A DNA stretch of 26,339 nucleotides from a bacterium (GTDB lineage Bacteria > Patescibacteriota > Minisyncoccia > Minisyncoccales > RBG-13-42-11): assembly GCA_030646565.1 (NCBI GenBank), contig JAUSLA010000047.1, positions 1 through 26,339 of the forward strand, read 5' to 3'. Under the pieces are notes generated by a model. It saw only the letters and a list, made by a program, of their open reading frames with translations, was not told where the DNA came from and made no database searches. The translations under genes were made by a program, and so were the position numbers. Shown one piece after another: positions 14,030-21,520 of this stretch (position 1 is its first letter; every line of letters starts with the position of its first letter).

Positions 14030-14392
14030 ATGATAGAAGAATACAGATTTGGTTTAATTATAATTGACGGAAAAACCTATGAGCATGATATTGAAGTCCG
14101 CTGGACGGACGAAGTTTTAGCATGGCAGAGAAAAGAAAGCCATATTATTGACGTAGAAGATGTCAAAAGAGCCGTAGAACAAAACCCGGACACAATAGTT
14201 ATTGGGACAGGAGAGGCCGGAATTGCCAAGGTGACTAATGCTGCCCAAAATTTTATCCGCGAGAATGGGATAGAACTTATTATTGACAAAACCGAAGAGG
14301 CCTCTAAAACCTTTAATGTTATCAACGACGATTCGTTGGAAGAGGAGGGGGAACAAGATAAAGTAATCGGACTTTTTCATTTAACTTGTTAA
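14030..14392 (+). CDS. Mth938/NDUFAF3-like domain protein
   Basis: Small alpha/beta protein of 120 residues in the Mth938 domain family (DUF498). The pattern EEYRFGLIIIDGKTYEHDIEV, WQRKESHIIDVEDVKRAVE, DTIVIGTGEAGI and ANFIREN-like helix followed by ELIIDKTEEASKTFN matches the family (FG.i.i.gk.y..Dv, p..viGtG..g, a.~yN). The human relative is a complex I assembly factor, but no such role is suggested here. The C-terminal 25 residues are acidic and variable. It probably shares an operon with the CapA-like gene 2 nt downstream. Confidence 0.8.
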   Translation: MIEEYRFGLIIIDGKTYEHDIEVRWTDEVLAWQRKESHIIDVEDVKRAVEQNPDTIVIGTGEAGIAKVTNAAQNFIRENGIELIIDKTEEASKTFNVINDDSLEEEGEQDKVIGLFHLTC

Positions 14393-14394
14393 AA

Positions 14395-15399
14395 ATGCGC
14401 CAGAGATTCTTTTTAATTTTTCTTTTATTCGCCGCTCTTTTCAGCGGCCTTATTGTTTTTGAGACCAAAAAATTTGAAAACAATATTACGAATATATATT
14501 CTGCCCAGATTTTTATCAGTCTGCAGCGGAATGAAAACTTGCCACAGATAACTTTGCTTTTTGCCGGCGATATAATGCTTGATAGAGGGGTGGAGTTTGC
14601 GGTTAATAAGTATGGCCAGGGAAATTGGCAATTCCCCTTTTTAAAGACGAGAGGCGTTTTAGAAAAAGCAGATGTTTTGTTCGGTAATTTAGAGGGTCCG
14701 ATTTCTGACAAAGGAGTAAAAGTTGGAAGTATTTATTCTTTCCGGGCAAACCCAAAAGCCATTGACGGCTTAACTTATGCCGGATTTGATATTTTGTCGG
14801 TGGCAAATAATCATATTTTGGATTACAGCCGTTTAGCTATGGAAGACACTTTTTTGCGATTGAGGGCAGCTGGCATTGATTATATTGGCGGCGGGTTTAA
14901 CGAAAAAGAAGTTCGTTTAGGAGTAATAAAAGAAATTCAAAACACAAAAATTGCCTATTTGGCTTATACTAATTTAGGTTCAGAAAATTGGCAGGCCAAA
15001 GGGGATGATTCTGGAATTGCCTGGTTGGATGAAAAAATAGCAGAGGATATTAAAATAGCAAAAGAGAAAGCCGATGTGGTGATAGTTTCAATGCATTTTG
15101 GCGAGGAGTATCAAGTTCAGCCGGATGCGAAGCAAAAACGATTTGCCCATTTGGCCGTTGATTCGGGAGCGGATTTAGTTGTGGGCCATCATCCGCATGT
15201 GGCTCAGCCAATTGAACGATACAAGCAGGGCTATGTCGCTTATTCTCTCGGAAATTTTGTTTTTGACCAAGGATTTTCAGAAGAAACAATGCGAGGATTA
15301 TTATTAGAAGTTTTAGTGCAAGACGGCAAAGTAAAAGAAGTGATTCCGATAAATATTAGAATTAACAATAATTTTCAGCCAGAAATCGCAGGAAATTAA
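14395..15399 (+). CDS. CapA/PgsA-like metallophosphatase-fold protein, membrane anchored
   Basis: CapA family protein of about 334 residues. The N-terminal FFLIFLLFAALFSGLIVF is a signal or anchor helix, so the domain is likely outside the membrane. The calcineurin-like core is clear: LLFAGDIMLDRGVE, LFGNLEGPIS, DILSVANNHILDYS, YIGGGFN, IVSMHFGEEYQ, ADLVVGHHPHVAQPIE and GYVAYSLGNFVFDQ. The family takes part in poly-gamma-glutamate capsule formation in Bacillus, but CPR members are of unknown substrate. ATG 14395 is preferred to the TTG three codons upstream. Converges with rtcA, overlapping by 4 bp. Confidence 0.88.
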   Translation: MRQRFFLIFLLFAALFSGLIVFETKKFENNITNIYSAQIFISLQRNENLPQITLLFAGDIMLDRGVEFAVNKYGQGNWQFPFLKTRGVLEKADVLFGNLEGPISDKGVKVGSIYSFRANPKAIDGLTYAGFDILSVANNHILDYSRLAMEDTFLRLRAAGIDYIGGGFNEKEVRLGVIKEIQNTKIAYLAYTNLGSENWQAKGDDSGIAWLDEKIAEDIKIAKEKADVVIVSMHFGEEYQVQPDAKQKRFAHLAVDSGADLVVGHHPHVAQPIERYKQGYVAYSLGNFVFDQGFSEETMRGLLLEVLVQDGKVKEVIPINIRINNNFQPEIAGN

Positions 15400-16412
15400 T
15401 TTCCGCGCCAGATTATTGTGTTATTTTCTGCGATAAATTTTCCGCCAAGAAATTTTTCAATCACCCAAATATTGGCTTTACAATAATTTGTGATTTCAGA
15501 AACAGTGGCTTGAGATTTACCAGAAGCTAAGGCCATGTAGGGTAGGATTTGGTCTGCCAAATGTTTGTCTAAACAAGAATTTGTTTTTTGTTCATTCAAC
15601 AATTCTAAAGCCGTTTTTTTCCCGACATCTTCCGCTCTTTCCCCTAATTTACCCAAATTATCAGTTCCGATAATCGTATTTTCAAATTCTCCGATTAAGC
15701 AAATCTGGCTGCCCGGACATTGAGTTGGATAATATTCAACCCTTTCTTCAATAGGCAGTTTTAATTTCCCTAAAACTTCTCTTACCCCGGCCAATTGTCT
15801 TTCAGCTGTTTTTTTATCTCTAAGGGATTCTGCGGCTCCGGAAATTGCGACAATTTTTTTAAGCGAACCTCGTTCGGTTAATTTTAAACCTTTTAATACT
15901 GAAGGATAAATTTTTACTTCCGCCTTAGCTCCGCCTTCAGGATAATAACCTCTTTTTAAAATATCAATTTCTATTTTTGCGCCCATTTTTTCTAAAATTC
16001 TCAAAAAAACATAACGGAAATAATCAATTGTCGGGGAGAAAAAAGTATCGGTTGCTCCACCATTAAAAGTAATTTTTATTGGTTCTTTGGCGCACAAGGC
16101 CGGCGGAATTAATGTTTGCAAAACTAAAACAATACTCCCCGCGGTCGGAATATTTATTGATATCCGATATTGATAATTTGCGTCCGGATAAAATTCTATC
16201 TCGTTTGAGCCAAGGAAATTCCCTTCCAGCCGCCCATCGCAAAGTAAAGATAAAGCTCGCAAGCTTAAAAGATGTTGTTCTGTTAAGCCCGGTTTACGGA
16301 TATTAAAAATTCGGCAAGGCTTTTTAGTTATTGCTGAAAAAGAGAGGGCGGTTCTTAAAATCTGTCCGCCGTTTTCCCAATACGAATCATCAATCTCAAT
16401 GATAGTTGACAT
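15396..16412 (-). CDS. rtcA: RNA 3'-terminal phosphate cyclase
   Basis: Converts a 3'-phosphate RNA end into a 2',3'-cyclic phosphate using ATP, through an adenylated His. The N-terminus IDDSYWENGGQILRTALSFS matches the family IDGSxxEGGGQIlRtaLsLS, with Asn for Gly. RKPGLTEQHLLSLRA, ITFNGGATDTFFSPTIDYF, RGYYPEGGAKAEV and HLADQILPYMALASGKS follow; the last holds the conserved catalytic His. Length about 338, as usual. No rtcB or rtcR is nearby. ATG 16412 is preferred to the in-frame TTG two codons upstream. The -35 box of the acpP promoter overlaps its start codon. Confidence 0.93.
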   Translation of the reverse strand: MSTIIEIDDSYWENGGQILRTALSFSAITKKPCRIFNIRKPGLTEQHLLSLRALSLLCDGRLEGNFLGSNEIEFYPDANYQYRISINIPTAGSIVLVLQTLIPPALCAKEPIKITFNGGATDTFFSPTIDYFRYVFLRILEKMGAKIEIDILKRGYYPEGGAKAEVKIYPSVLKGLKLTERGSLKKIVAISGAAESLRDKKTAERQLAGVREVLGKLKLPIEERVEYYPTQCPGSQICLIGEFENTIIGTDNLGKLGERAEDVGKKTALELLNEQKTNSCLDKHLADQILPYMALASGKSQATVSEITNYCKANIWVIEKFLGGKFIAENNTIIWRGN

Positions 16413-16434
16413 AATCAAACAATGTCTATATAGT
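16406..16434 (+). promoter_or_regulatory. Promoter of acpP
   Basis: TTGACA (16406-16411), 17-bp spacer, TATAGT (16429-16434): a near-consensus sigma-70-type promoter. The -35 overlaps the rtcA start codon on the other strand, so the two genes could interfere with each other. Confidence 0.75.
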
Positions 16435-16458
16435 TGATATTAGCACAAACTACGTTAA

Positions 16459-16468
16459 AGAGGGGTGG
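16459..16468 (+). promoter_or_regulatory. Shine-Dalgarno that fixes the acpP start
   Basis: AGAGGGGTGG lies 5 nt before ATG 16474 and contains the alternative GTG (16465), so the ATG is the better start. Confidence 0.6.
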
Positions 16469-16473
16469 AAAAA

Positions 16474-16728
16474 ATGGCAACGGTTTTGGAAAGGGTAAAA
16501 AGGGTAGTTGAAGAAAAGATTGCATATGGCCAAGAAATTACATTGGCCACTGATTTTGAAAGAGACCTTAAGGCAGATTCTTTGGACTTAGTAGAACTTA
16601 TTATGGAAATAGAACAGGAATTTAAACAAAACGGAAAAGGACTTGAAATTTCCGACAAGGATGCTGAGGGCATTACTACCGTGCAGGCCGTGGTTGATTA
16701 TCTTAAGTCTCGCGGTTTCGAGGACTAA
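16474..16728 (+). CDS. acpP: Acyl carrier protein
   Basis: Carrier of acyl groups on a 4'-phosphopantetheine arm. The four-helix acidic protein (84 residues) has the attachment motif LKADSLDLVELIMEIEQEF with the modifiable Ser in DSL. ATG 16474 is chosen for its Shine-Dalgarno. It is a stand-alone unit with its own promoter and terminator; no fatty-acid synthesis genes, ACP synthase or ligase are in view. In CPR bacteria, which usually lack fatty-acid synthesis, ACP may serve another acyl-transfer process. Confidence 0.93.
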   Translation: MATVLERVKRVVEEKIAYGQEITLATDFERDLKADSLDLVELIMEIEQEFKQNGKGLEISDKDAEGITTVQAVVDYLKSRGFED

Positions 16729-16762
16729 AATACTGCATTGATTTTTTACAATGCATCCCAAG

Positions 16763-16793
16763 AGCGCTGTCAAACGATGGCGCTTTTTATTTT
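16763..16793 (+). terminator. Terminator of acpP
   Basis: AGCGCTGTC pairs with GATGGCGCT (two wobbles) around AAAC, followed by TTTTTATTTT. A second AT-rich hairpin (TGCATTG / CAATGCA) precedes it. Confidence 0.85.
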
Positions 16794-16820
16794 ACAAGAA
16801 ATCATTCAAGATGGTAAACT
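16791..16820 (+). promoter_or_regulatory. Candidate promoter of the kinase-hisB operon
   Basis: TTTACA (16791-16796), 18-bp spacer, TAAACT (16815-16820; the same -10 hexamer as the candidate RNA at 10143). The expected start is about 3 nt before the ATG at 16830. Confidence 0.35.
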
Positions 16821-16829
16821 TAAGGGGCA

Positions 16830-17858
16830 ATGGAAGACATCGATTTAATCTGTAAATTGAATAAGGAGTGGCAACCGCAGGCAATAAAAATAAAAAAAGC
16901 CGGGGGCCAAACTAACAGGAACTACATTGTCCAATATAAAGACAATAAGTTTTTTGTCCGCTTGCCTTGGGAAAGAACCGATATTGTCGACAGAAGAATA
17001 GAAGCCGAAAACATTACAGCTGTATCTAAATGTAAAAAACTATCGGAAATTACGCCAAGATGTTTTCTTTATATTTTTAAAGGCAAAAATATTTTATCCC
17101 CCAAAGAAAAGTTTGACCCTTCGACTTCGCTTAGGCCTTCGACTCCGAGATTCAGACTCGAGGAGGTCAATCCTGATCTGCCCGACGGAACAATGATAAT
17201 GGAATATATTGAAGGTAAAGATATTGACGGCAAAGATTTAGAAAACTCTAAAATTCAAAACGCCTTATTAAAGGCCTTACATATTTTTCATACTAGCGGA
17301 GTGAAATTCGTTAATATCTACGACGTTTTCCGCGATGAGATGGCAAAATATAAGAAAAAAGCTAAAAAATATTCTATAAATAAATTGATAGCAAAAGAGA
17401 GAATTAAAGAAATAGAAGAAATTGAAAAAGCAGCCAAAGAAAATTTAGTCCCCAGCAGAAAAATTTCCACCCATAACGATTTAATTTTTGAAAATTTAAG
17501 ATTGGGAAAAAACGGCAAAGTTTATCTTTTGGATTTTGAATATGCCGGTTTTAATGTCAGAGACGGGCTTCATTATGATTTGGGGATAATTTTAGGCGGT
17601 AATCTTTTTCAGAAAAATCCGATAAAAATAAAGACGTTTGAAGAGCTCTTAAAAAAGGCAAAGAAAATATACGAAAAGGACCTAGACGATTACAAAATAT
17701 ATTACGGGGCCTTAACCAATATTTTAGTGATGTTCTGGTGGGGGTTGGTGAAATATTTCAGCTCAACCGCGAAAGAGGAAAAAAGGTATTTCCGAAAATA
17801 TGTTTTAGACAGGATCAAAGGAATTGAGTTTCTTTACAAAATTATTGGTAAAAAATAA
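16830..17858 (+). CDS. Choline/aminoglycoside kinase-like phosphotransferase
   Basis: Protein-kinase-like fold of the choline kinase/APH/LicA group, 342 residues. N-lobe: KIKKAGGQTNRNYIVQ followed by KFFVRLPWERTDIVDRRIEAENI, with ATP-binding Gly loop and Lys/Arg. C-lobe: MIMEYIEGKDI hinge, ISTHNDLIFENLRL catalytic loop (HxDxxxxN, here HND...N) and VYLLDFEYAGFNVRDGLHYDLG metal-binding DFE plus choline-kinase-like DLG. The likely substrate is choline, ethanolamine or another small alcohol or sugar; not determinable here. Residues about 95-113 (FDPSTSLRPSTPRFRLEEV) are a repeat-derived insertion. It is followed after 4 nt by hisB, so the two share a transcript. Confidence 0.8.
   Translation: MEDIDLICKLNKEWQPQAIKIKKAGGQTNRNYIVQYKDNKFFVRLPWERTDIVDRRIEAENITAVSKCKKLSEITPRCFLYIFKGKNILSPKEKFDPSTSLRPSTPRFRLEEVNPDLPDGTMIMEYIEGKDIDGKDLENSKIQNALLKALHIFHTSGVKFVNIYDVFRDEMAKYKKKAKKYSINKLIAKERIKEIEEIEKAAKENLVPSRKISTHNDLIFENLRLGKNGKVYLLDFEYAGFNVRDGLHYDLGIILGGNLFQKNPIKIKTFEELLKKAKKIYEKDLDDYKIYYGALTNILVMFWWGLVKYFSSTAKEEKRYFRKYVLDRIKGIEFLYKIIGKK
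17115..17172 (+). repeat. CTTCGACTC-type repeat inside the kinase-like gene
   Basis: CCCTTCGACTTCGCTTAGG, then CCTTCGACTCCGAG and a partly complementary CAGACTCGAGGAGG. It resembles degenerate second modules elsewhere (CTTCGCTTCGCTCGG) and is translated as STSLRPSTPRFRLEE. Confidence 0.55.
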
Positions 17859-17862
17859 ATAT

Positions 17863-18453
17863 ATGTTGAGAAAGATTTCTTTTCAAAGAAAAACAAAAGA
17901 AACTGAGATAGAAATAGAGTTAAATATTGATGGAAAAGGAAAAACAGATATTTTAACTCCTATTCCATTTTTGAATCATCTTCTGGATAATTTTGCCAGA
18001 CATGGGCTTTTTGATTTGAAGATTAAAGCCAAGGGCGATGTTGAAATAGACCAACATCATCTAGTTGAGGATATTGGAATTTGTCTTGGCGAGGCATTTA
18101 AAAAAGCTCTCGGGGATAAAAAAGGAATAAATAGAGCGGGTTATTTTGTTTTTCCTTTAGACGAAGCTCTTTCGGTGGCAGCATTAGACATTTCAGGCAG
18201 GGCTTTATTAAATTTTGACTGTAAATTTAAAAAAGAAAAAATCGGAGACTTGGATTCTGACTTAATAAAGGAATTTTTCTGGGGATTCGTTAGACACTTA
18301 GAAGCGACTTTGCATATTAGGGTTTTATCTGGGGAGAACGAACATCATAAAGCAGAGTCGCTTTTTAAGGCCTTTGGCAAGGCAATGAAAATTGCTTGTT
18401 CCAAAGACAAAAGAATTTTAAAAGAACTGCCCAGCACTAAAGGTTTAATATAA
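17863..18453 (+). CDS. hisB: Imidazoleglycerol-phosphate dehydratase
   Basis: Mn-dependent enzyme of histidine biosynthesis that dehydrates imidazoleglycerol phosphate to imidazoleacetol phosphate. Mono-functional, 196 residues, with the two-fold repeated fold: FLNHLLDNFARHG, QHHLVEDIGICLGEAF, PLDEALSVAALDISGR, VRHLEATLHIRVLSGENEHHKAESLFKAFGKAM. All metal-binding His/Glu motifs (HH-E twice) are present. ATG 17863 is chosen over the upstream TTG inside the kinase gene. It is separated from other his-like genes (19560 onward) only by gpsA on the other strand. The remaining his genes are not in the window. Confidence 0.93.
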   Translation: MLRKISFQRKTKETEIEIELNIDGKGKTDILTPIPFLNHLLDNFARHGLFDLKIKAKGDVEIDQHHLVEDIGICLGEAFKKALGDKKGINRAGYFVFPLDEALSVAALDISGRALLNFDCKFKKEKIGDLDSDLIKEFFWGFVRHLEATLHIRVLSGENEHHKAESLFKAFGKAMKIACSKDKRILKELPSTKGLI

Positions 18454-18454
18454 T

Positions 18455-18493
18455 AAAAAACCTCGCCGTATTTTGGCGAGGCCCACTTTTTTT
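18455..18493. terminator. Bidirectional terminator between hisB and gpsA
   Basis: CCTCGCC (18461-18467) and GGCGAGG (18475-18481) form a perfect 7-bp stem, with an A run upstream and a T run downstream, so it can serve both convergent genes. Confidence 0.9.
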
Positions 18494-19481
18494 AGGCAAC
18501 TTTTTTTAATTCTTCGACAGCCAGTTTAGGATCTTTCCCGCCATAGATTACATTATAGACCTCCTCAACAATTGGCAACAGGACACCCTTTTTCTTGGCT
18601 AGCAGATGAGCCGCAAGAGCTGTATGGAATCCTTCAACCGTAATCCCCTTTTTCTTTAAACCATCTAAGATTTCGTCCAGACCTTGCTCTGCTAAATTTT
18701 GTCCCAATTTGTAATTCCGGCTTAAAGGATCGGCTGAAAGTTCCAAATCTCCTTTTCCGGCCGGGCCAAAGAAAGTTTCTTTTCGAGCTCCGAGAGCATT
18801 GCCCAATTCAACCATTTCCCGAACGCCCTCCTTAATAAACTTAGCTTTTAGGCCCGGATTTTCTTTTGAACCGCAAGCCAATCCAATTCCAATGACCATC
18901 ACATTTTTTAAGGCGCCGGCTAATTGCGCGCCCAACAAATCGGTTGTGGTTTCAATTGTCAACCAGTCGGTCTCAAGAATGCTTTTAACTTTTCCCAAAA
19001 GACGTTCGTCTTTAGAGGCCAATACTTCTGTGGTCGGGATTTTTTTGTGAACTTCTTTGCCATATCCTGTGCCGGTGAGATGCAGGATATCTTTCTTGCC
19101 TAAAATTTTTTCCGCAACTTGAAAAGGCAAAAGAGAAGTTTCTTCTTCCATGCCCTTTGATATCATCAAGATTGGCGGTAAAGGAAAACGGGCAAGCTTT
19201 TGACACATTTCCCGAACAGCAAAAGACGGCACAGCCAAAACTACCAAATCAGAATTCCTTACTGTTTCTTCTAAATCAGTCAGGAAAAGCACATCTTTTG
19301 GCATTATAATTTCCGGACTGGAGTTCTTTGGGTTTTGACGAGTTTTCACGGCCCAAGAAATAAGTTCAGGACTTCTGTCCCATAATTTAACTTGGCCTCG
19401 CTGATAAGAGCTGATTAAGTAAGCTATTGCCCAGCCCATTGCTCCTGCCCCGAGAATGCTAATTGTTTTTTTGTCTGTCAT
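18492..19481 (-). CDS. gpsA: NAD(P)H-dependent glycerol-3-phosphate dehydrogenase
   Basis: Reduces dihydroxyacetone phosphate to sn-glycerol-3-phosphate, the backbone of phospholipids. N-terminal Rossmann motif ILGAGAMGWAIAYLIS (GxGxxG), then VVLAVPSFAVREM, SKGME and a substrate domain with ALKNVMVIGIGLACG (catalytic Lys in LKN) and FGPAGKGDLELSADPLSRNYKLG (family GLGDL...SRN..lG). 329 residues, normal. A strong Shine-Dalgarno, TAAGGAGGT at 19487-19495, fixes the start. Divergent from the aminotransferase operon and convergent with hisB. Confidence 0.95.
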   Translation of the reverse strand: MTDKKTISILGAGAMGWAIAYLISSYQRGQVKLWDRSPELISWAVKTRQNPKNSSPEIIMPKDVLFLTDLEETVRNSDLVVLAVPSFAVREMCQKLARFPLPPILMISKGMEEETSLLPFQVAEKILGKKDILHLTGTGYGKEVHKKIPTTEVLASKDERLLGKVKSILETDWLTIETTTDLLGAQLAGALKNVMVIGIGLACGSKENPGLKAKFIKEGVREMVELGNALGARKETFFGPAGKGDLELSADPLSRNYKLGQNLAEQGLDEILDGLKKKGITVEGFHTALAAHLLAKKKGVLLPIVEEVYNVIYGGKDPKLAVEELKKVA

Positions 19482-19486
19482 GTTTT

Positions 19487-19495
19487 ACCTCCTTA
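19487..19495 (-). promoter_or_regulatory. Strong Shine-Dalgarno of gpsA
   Basis: TAAGGAGGT on the minus strand, 5 nt before the ATG; one of only three clear Shine-Dalgarno sequences in the window. Confidence 0.85.
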
Positions 19496-19522
19496 ATTTA
19501 AAGAGCTGAATAGTTCTCCTGT

Positions 19523-19551
19523 TTGAAAAACTACCACAAAAACTATATAAT
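19523..19551 (+). promoter_or_regulatory. Promoter of the aminotransferase operon (leaderless geometry)
   Basis: TTGAAA (19523-19528), 17-bp spacer, TATAAT (19546-19551). The expected transcript start, about 19558, is next to the ATG at 19560. Confidence 0.75.
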
Positions 19552-19559
19552 GTAAATAT

Positions 19560-20618
19560 ATGGTAAAAGAACGGATTAAAAAGATGAGCCACTATAAGCC
19601 GCCTCTGGAAGGCAGGGGGGAGCGAGATTACTTGCTTTTGGATTTTAATGAAAGGACTACTCCGCCAAGCCCTAAAGTAAAAGAGGCCTTAAGAAAATTT
19701 ATTGATTTAGACCGGCTTCAGGTTTATCCTGAATATGGGGACTTGGAGGTAAAAATCGCCCAATATGCAGGCGTTAAATCGGGCGAAGCTATGGTTACCA
19801 ACGGCGGCGACCAGGGAATTGATGTTATTTGCCGGGCTTATTTAGATGAAGGCGACAAGGTTATCATTCCTTTTCCTGAATTTGCCATGCATTATCAATC
19901 AGCCGGTATACAAGGGGCCGAGACTTTAGAGCCAAGATATAAAGAGGAGGGGAATCTGCCCGTAGATGAGATTTTAGATTTACTGGATGAAGAAAAGGTG
20001 AAGTTGGTAATCTTTTCCAATCCGAATAATCCTACTGGTATTGCTACTCCAATTTCAGAAATTGAAAAGATTTTGGCAAAAGCCAAGGAAAAAGGAATCG
20101 CAGTTTTGCACGACGAGGCCTATTTTGAGTTTTCAAAAATTACAGCCAAGGACCTAATTGAAAAATACGACAACCTTTATATTGTAAGGACTTTTGCCAA
20201 GGCCTTTGGCTTGGTTTCAGCCAGAGCAGGGTACGTTCTTTCAAGAGAGGAGAATATCCAGGAGCTTCTAAAGATTCGCGGCCCCTATGACGTTAATATG
20301 TTTGCCAAAACAGCAATAATGGCGGCTTTGGAGGATATAGAATATATGGAAAAATACGTCAAAGAGATAATGGAGCAGTCAAAGCCAAAGCTCGAAGCTT
20401 TTTTACAAGAGAAAGGAGTTTTTTTCTACTCAAGCAAAGCTAATTTTTTATTATTAAAATTTCCTGATTCAGAGAAAATTATTGAAAACTTAAAGGAAAA
20501 AAGTATTTTAGTAAGGCCAAAATTAGCGCCAAACGGAGAAAAAGCAGTAAGGGTAAGTATAGGGGCCTTAAAAGATACGGAACGACTCATCAAAGCCCTT
20601 GACGAGATCCAAAAATGA
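19560..20618 (+). CDS. hisC: HisC-like PLP-dependent aminotransferase
   Basis: Class I/II fold-type I aminotransferase, most like histidinol-phosphate aminotransferase (imidazoleacetol phosphate plus Glu to histidinol phosphate). The substrate-binding N-terminus is YLLLDFNERTTPPSPKV. Cofactor motifs: TNGGDQGIDVICRAYLDEGD, SNPNNPTGIATP, VLHDEAYFEF and RTFAKAFGLVSARAGYV, with the Schiff-base Lys in FAKAFG (about 213); the final Arg is in KAVRVSIG. 352 residues, normal. The first ATG is kept because VKERIKKMSHYKPPLEGR reads like the family N-terminus and a consensus promoter ends 8 nt before it. It overlaps the next gene by 4 nt (ATGA). HisC role is supported by hisB nearby, but another amino-acid role is possible. 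Confidence 0.82.
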   Translation: MVKERIKKMSHYKPPLEGRGERDYLLLDFNERTTPPSPKVKEALRKFIDLDRLQVYPEYGDLEVKIAQYAGVKSGEAMVTNGGDQGIDVICRAYLDEGDKVIIPFPEFAMHYQSAGIQGAETLEPRYKEEGNLPVDEILDLLDEEKVKLVIFSNPNNPTGIATPISEIEKILAKAKEKGIAVLHDEAYFEFSKITAKDLIEKYDNLYIVRTFAKAFGLVSARAGYVLSREENIQELLKIRGPYDVNMFAKTAIMAALEDIEYMEKYVKEIMEQSKPKLEAFLQEKGVFFYSSKANFLLLKFPDSEKIIENLKEKSILVRPKLAPNGEKAVRVSIGALKDTERLIKALDEIQK

Positions 20619-21520
20619 AACTAAAATTGGAATTGCATTTCATGGATATTCAAAAAATTAAAAATTTATTAATCGAGCATTTAACGGAAACCATAAAAGA
20701 AGTAAGGAAGAAAGCAGCCAATGAAAATGGCAGAGAGGTTTTAGGAGACGTGATCAATAGGCCGGAAGATGTTGAAATTGGAATTGACAGGGTGGGAGAG
20801 GAAATTCTGGAAAAGCTTTTGAAAAAGCGCAACATAAAAGCGACTGTTTTTACGGAACCAGACGGCAGAGATATAAAAACAGGGGGAGAAGACCCCGAAA
20901 TTTACGGCTCTATTGATCCTTTTGACGGCTCCGTTCTTTTTTTAAGAGGATTTGAGCATAATTGGTATGCCGTTTTAAGTTTTTTTGATAAAGAAAGAAA
21001 CCCTATCATGTGCGGCATCGCCGATATCTTAAACGAAAAGCTCTATATTTCCGAAGACAGCGGCAATTATTTAATAGACATCAATAAAAATAAAAAAAGC
21101 CCGATATTTCCGTCAGAAAGAAAAACCCTTGAAGAGCCGGTTGTTTTGGCAAGCTATATGATGAGCTCTCAGTATTCTCTAAAATTTTTAGATATTTTTA
21201 GCGACCTGCTCGGGACTCTCCATCCCAAAGCTCTGCTTTATCCTCAGGGGGGTTCATTTATTTACGCGTTTTTGGCCGCAGGTCTTGTAGATGCTTACAT
21301 TATGTTTAACGAACCTCGTTCGGAAATAGATCCGGGGTTTTCTATTGCCAAAAAAGCGGGCTGCCAAATTTTAACCGTGGACGAAGACGGCAATTTCCAG
21401 GATTATGAATTTTTGCCGGGCAAACAGCATGATAAGGTGGATTTTTTGCTCGCTGTCTTGTCGCCCCAAATAAGGGATGCTATAATTAGCCATTATGCTA
21501 AGAAAAAAAATGCCAGATAA
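20615..21520 (+). CDS. Inositol monophosphatase-like phosphatase (possible HisN)
   Basis: Metal-dependent phosphatase of the IMPase/FBPase superfamily, about 300 residues. The metal motif is GSIDPFDGSVLFLRGF (family DPxDGTxxF). TVFTEPDG stands where GEE or a similar acidic motif is usual, and EIDPGFSIAKKAGC where WDxAAG is usual, so the active site is somewhat divergent. YPQGGSFIYAFLAAGLVDAY matches the conserved GSAA...A.G..D block. Its position between a HisC-like aminotransferase and a regulator suggests it could be a HisN-type histidinol phosphatase; substrate is not provable from sequence. The start ATG overlaps the aminotransferase stop (ATGA); Met 10 (20642) is the alternative. It overlaps the next gene by 11-26 bp. 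Confidence 0.75.
   Translation: MKLKLELHFMDIQKIKNLLIEHLTETIKEVRKKAANENGREVLGDVINRPEDVEIGIDRVGEEILEKLLKKRNIKATVFTEPDGRDIKTGGEDPEIYGSIDPFDGSVLFLRGFEHNWYAVLSFFDKERNPIMCGIADILNEKLYISEDSGNYLIDINKNKKSPIFPSERKTLEEPVVLASYMMSSQYSLKFLDIFSDLLGTLHPKALLYPQGGSFIYAFLAAGLVDAYIMFNEPRSEIDPGFSIAKKAGCQILTVDEDGNFQDYEFLPGKQHDKVDFLLAVLSPQIRDAIISHYAKKKNAR

Noticed and set aside
14386..14394. TTG start for the CapA-like protein
   Set aside because: It adds only three residues and overlaps the upstream gene; the ATG at 14395 precedes a normal signal-type helix.
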